Positions 4,476 to 6,697 of a DNA stretch of 6,697 nucleotides are shown piece by piece. The notes under the pieces were generated by a model that searched no databases, was not told the DNA's origin, and saw only the letters and a program-made list of their open reading frames with translations. The stretch is from Bacillota bacterium (GTDB lineage Bacteria > Bacillota > Clostridia > Lachnospirales > Anaerotignaceae), in contig JAUNCB010000063.1 in NCBI GenBank assembly GCA_030526765.1, positions 1-6,697 of the forward strand. Reading direction: 5' to 3'. Within the stretch, counting starts at the first letter, position 1. Every line of letters starts with the position of its first letter. The position numbers and the translations under genes were made by a program.

Positions 4476-6697
4476 ACAATATCACCCCCGTGGATGAAAT
4501 CGTAGAGATTGCGGATCCGCAGCGCAAGACCGGTGCATCTGTCGATCTCCTTATCATTTCGGATCATGGCAGAAACCGTATCCCTGAGCCCCACCAGCAC
4601 CACCAGCTGCTTTGCCCTCGTCACTGCCGTATAGAGCAGATTTCTTGTCATCAGCATAGGCGGCCCGCTGTAAACAGGCAGGATCACCACAGGATATTCG
4701 CTGCCCTGCGATTTATGGATGGTAACGGCATACGCCAGCTCCAGCTCATCCAGCTGACTGAAATCATATTCCACCAGTCTGCCGTCATCAAAGGCGACCC
4801 GAAGCAGCTCCGCTGTACGGTCGATGGAAAGGATGGTGCCTGCATCTCCGTTATAGACACCAACGCCGTCCTCCAGACATTTCCCGCTGCTGCGGTCATG
4901 GCATTTCCACACCAGATTATAGTTATTTTTGATCTGCATCACCTTATCTCCCTCGCGGAAGACAGTCTGTCGGAACTGGGTTTCTCTTTTCCCCTTTTCC
5001 GGCGGATTCAGAGACTGCTGCAGCACCTGATTCAGTTCCTGCACCCCCAGCATGCCCTTTCGCATCGGGGTAAGGATCTGCATATCCGCCAGCCCGTCAC
5101 AGCCGGTAAATTTCGGCAGCCGTTTTGTCACCAGCTCCCGAATGGTGGAGACCACATCCTCCCCATTGGTTCTCCGCATAAAGAAGAAATCGGTTCCCTC
5201 CTCATTCAGCACAGGCTCCTCCCCCCGATTGATGCGGTGGGCATTCATGATAATGGAACTTTCCTGTGCCTGACGGTACACCTGCTGCAGGCGCACTACC
5301 TTCAGCCGCTCGCTTTTTATCATATCCTTCAGCACATTGCCTGCGCCCACAGAGGGAAGCTGATCCACATCTCCCACAAAAATGATGCGGGATCCATTTT
5401 CCACCGCCCGCAGCAATGCCTGCATCAGGGCAATATCCATCATGGAGGTTTCATCTATGATGATCACATCCGCCTCAATGGGATCATCCTCATTCTTTCC
5501 GAAACTCTGTCGTCTGGTTTCTTCTCCCGTAAAGCTGACCCCCAGCAGACGATGGATAGTCTGTGCCTCCATGCCCGTTGCCTCTGTCATACGCTTTGCC
5601 GCACGTCCTGTAGGTGCCGCCAGCACCACCTCCAGCTCCTCCCGCTGCAGAATACGAAGAATGGTATTGATGGTGGTGGTTTTTCCTGTACCGGGGCCGC
5701 CGGTAATGATCAGAACTCCGTTGGACATGGCCTCTGCCACGGCAATCCTCTGCTCCGGTGCCAGCAGGATGCCCGTTTCCTTCTCCACCCTGCGGATCTC
5801 TGCGGCAATATATTCCATATTGGGCGGTTCATAGTCCGCAGAAAGCTCCAGCAGCCGCTTCGCCACAGACATCTCCGCATAGAAATAGTAATTCAGATAA
5901 ACACATTCCACGCCTTCCAGCCGTTCCTGCCAGATCTCGCTTTCCACCTGCAGCTCCCGAATGGCATTTTCCACCGCCAGCGGATGCAGCTCCAAAAGTT
6001 CTGCCGCCTGTGTCATGAGGGTCTCCTTGGGCAGATAACAGTCTCCGTTGCCTGCCGCCGTATTCAGCACATATTTCACCGCAGCCTTCACCCGATGGGG
6101 ATTATCCGCAGAAATGCCCGCACTTGCCGCGATCTTATCCGCCTTCTGAAAGCCGATGCCCAGAATATCATCCGCCAGACGATAGGGGTTATTTTTCACG
6201 ATCTCAAAGGTTCTCCCCTTATACTTTTTGTAGATACGCAGGGCATAGGCAAGAGAAATATCAAATTCCTGCAGAAACAGCATGGCTCTGCGCTGCTCAT
6301 GCTGGGCGGCAAAGGCCTCGGATATCTTCTGCGCCTTATCAAAGCTGATCCCTTTGATCTCCGTCAGAAGATCAGGCTTTTCCTCGATCACATAAAAGGT
6401 ATCCTCCCCGAATTTATCCACAATGCGCCTTGCTGTTTTTACCCCCAGCCCCTTGATGAGCCCGGAGGAAAGGTACTTTTCCATCCCTTCCGCTGTGGTG
6501 GGCATGGATTTTTCATAAAAATGCACCTGTACCTGCCTGCCATAGAGGGGATGCATCGTCCAGCTTCCGCTGATCTCCAGCGTTTCCCCGCTGTGGATAT
6601 CCGGCAGTGTGCCCACGCAGGTCACCTCATCATCCTCTGTTGTCAGGGTAAATACAGTATATCCGTTATCCCGATTCTGAAACAGGATACTTTCCAC
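4472..6697 (-). CDS. recD2: RecD2-type ATP-dependent DNA helicase, N-terminus cut by window edge
   Basis: A superfamily 1B 5'-to-3' DNA helicase acting in DNA repair and recombination independently of RecBC; 741 codons are visible. In order: an OB-like N-terminal domain (RDNGYTVF at 9-16); tandem helix-hairpin-helix repeats, notably GLIKGLGVKTARRIV (79-93) and LLTEIKGISFDKA (110-122); Walker A GGPGTGKTT (333-341); motif Ia APTGRAA (361-367); Walker B IIIDETSMMD (412-421); motif III GDVDQLPSVGAGN (442-454); motif IV QQVYRQ (471-476); motif V VTIHKSQGSEYPVV (658-671); and motif VI YTAVTRAK (689-696). All catalytic motifs are intact. The leftmost visible codon is GTG at the very edge; family proteins usually begin several residues before this point, so it is probably internal and only a few codons are missing. 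A stretch around 597-611 (WKCHDRSSGKCLEDG) extends the loop before YNGDAG. The stop overlaps the comF start, so the two form one unit whose promoter lies outside the window. Confidence 0.95.
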   Translation of the reverse strand: MESILFQNRDNGYTVFTLTTEDDEVTCVGTLPDIHSGETLEISGSWTMHPLYGRQVQVHFYEKSMPTTAEGMEKYLSSGLIKGLGVKTARRIVDKFGEDTFYVIEEKPDLLTEIKGISFDKAQKISEAFAAQHEQRRAMLFLQEFDISLAYALRIYKKYKGRTFEIVKNNPYRLADDILGIGFQKADKIAASAGISADNPHRVKAAVKYVLNTAAGNGDCYLPKETLMTQAAELLELHPLAVENAIRELQVESEIWQERLEGVECVYLNYYFYAEMSVAKRLLELSADYEPPNMEYIAAEIRRVEKETGILLAPEQRIAVAEAMSNGVLIITGGPGTGKTTTINTILRILQREELEVVLAAPTGRAAKRMTEATGMEAQTIHRLLGVSFTGEETRRQSFGKNEDDPIEADVIIIDETSMMDIALMQALLRAVENGSRIIFVGDVDQLPSVGAGNVLKDMIKSERLKVVRLQQVYRQAQESSIIMNAHRINRGEEPVLNEEGTDFFFMRRTNGEDVVSTIRELVTKRLPKFTGCDGLADMQILTPMRKGMLGVQELNQVLQQSLNPPEKGKRETQFRQTVFREGDKVMQIKNNYNLVWKCHDRSSGKCLEDGVGVYNGDAGTILSIDRTAELLRVAFDDGRLVEYDFSQLDELELAYAVTIHKSQGSEYPVVILPVYSGPPMLMTRNLLYTAVTRAKQLVVLVGLRDTVSAMIRNDKEIDRCTGLALRIRNLYDFIHGGDIV

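Noticed and set aside
6695..6697. GTG at the window edge as the true start of RecD2.
   Set aside because: The upstream region cannot be seen, and RecD2 proteins normally carry several more residues before the segment that appears here, so an internal Val is more likely.

Overview
The window reads like a chromosomal segment of a Clostridia (Firmicutes) bacterium, most likely Lachnospiraceae-like. The signs are strong AGGAGG-type ribosome binding sites, intrinsic hairpin-plus-T-tract terminators, a clostridial-type DUF1846 protein, a RecD2 helicase next to a ComF protein, and a middling base composition. This placement is inference from protein character; no rRNA or marker gene is present. I see no tRNA, CRISPR array, insertion sequence, integrase or phage gene.

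Layout from left to right. (1) Positions 1-513, minus: the N-terminal 171 codons of a P2A (calcium-type) P-type ATPase, cut by the left edge. (2) Positions 514-644: a divergent intergenic region with a candidate promoter for the rightward gene. (3) Positions 645-920, plus: a 91-residue small protein with a clear AGGAGG site, possibly DUF2007-like. (4) Positions 925-950: an 11-bp hairpin with T-tracts on both strands, a bidirectional terminator between convergent genes. (5) Positions 966-1982, minus: an adenosine deaminase family protein. (6) Positions 1983-2059: a short gap with a hairpin terminator and a weak promoter candidate. (7) Positions 2060-3544, minus: a full-length DUF1846 protein of unknown function. 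(8) Positions 3545-3767: an intergenic region with a strong sigma-A-type promoter for DUF1846, a 9-bp inverted repeat flanking its -35 box, and a strong terminator for the next gene. (9) Positions 3768-4475, minus: a ComF-family phosphoribosyltransferase-like protein. (10) Positions 4472-6697, minus: RecD2 helicase, almost complete and cut at its N-terminus by the right edge. Its stop overlaps the comF start as ATGA.

RecD2 and ComF form a translationally coupled pair that fits DNA processing or competence-type DNA handling, and a strong terminator ends their transcript. DUF1846 and adenosine deaminase lie in the same direction, with a hairpin terminator between them that may separate or attenuate them. 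Deaminase (purine salvage), DUF1846 and the ATPase have no evident functional link. All of this is ordinary core or housekeeping content, and I found no convincing new multi-gene system. The points most worth a second look are the inverted repeat straddling the DUF1846 promoter (its arm sequence recurs upstream of the deaminase gene), the HGGD in place of HAGE in the deaminase active site, and the unassigned small protein.
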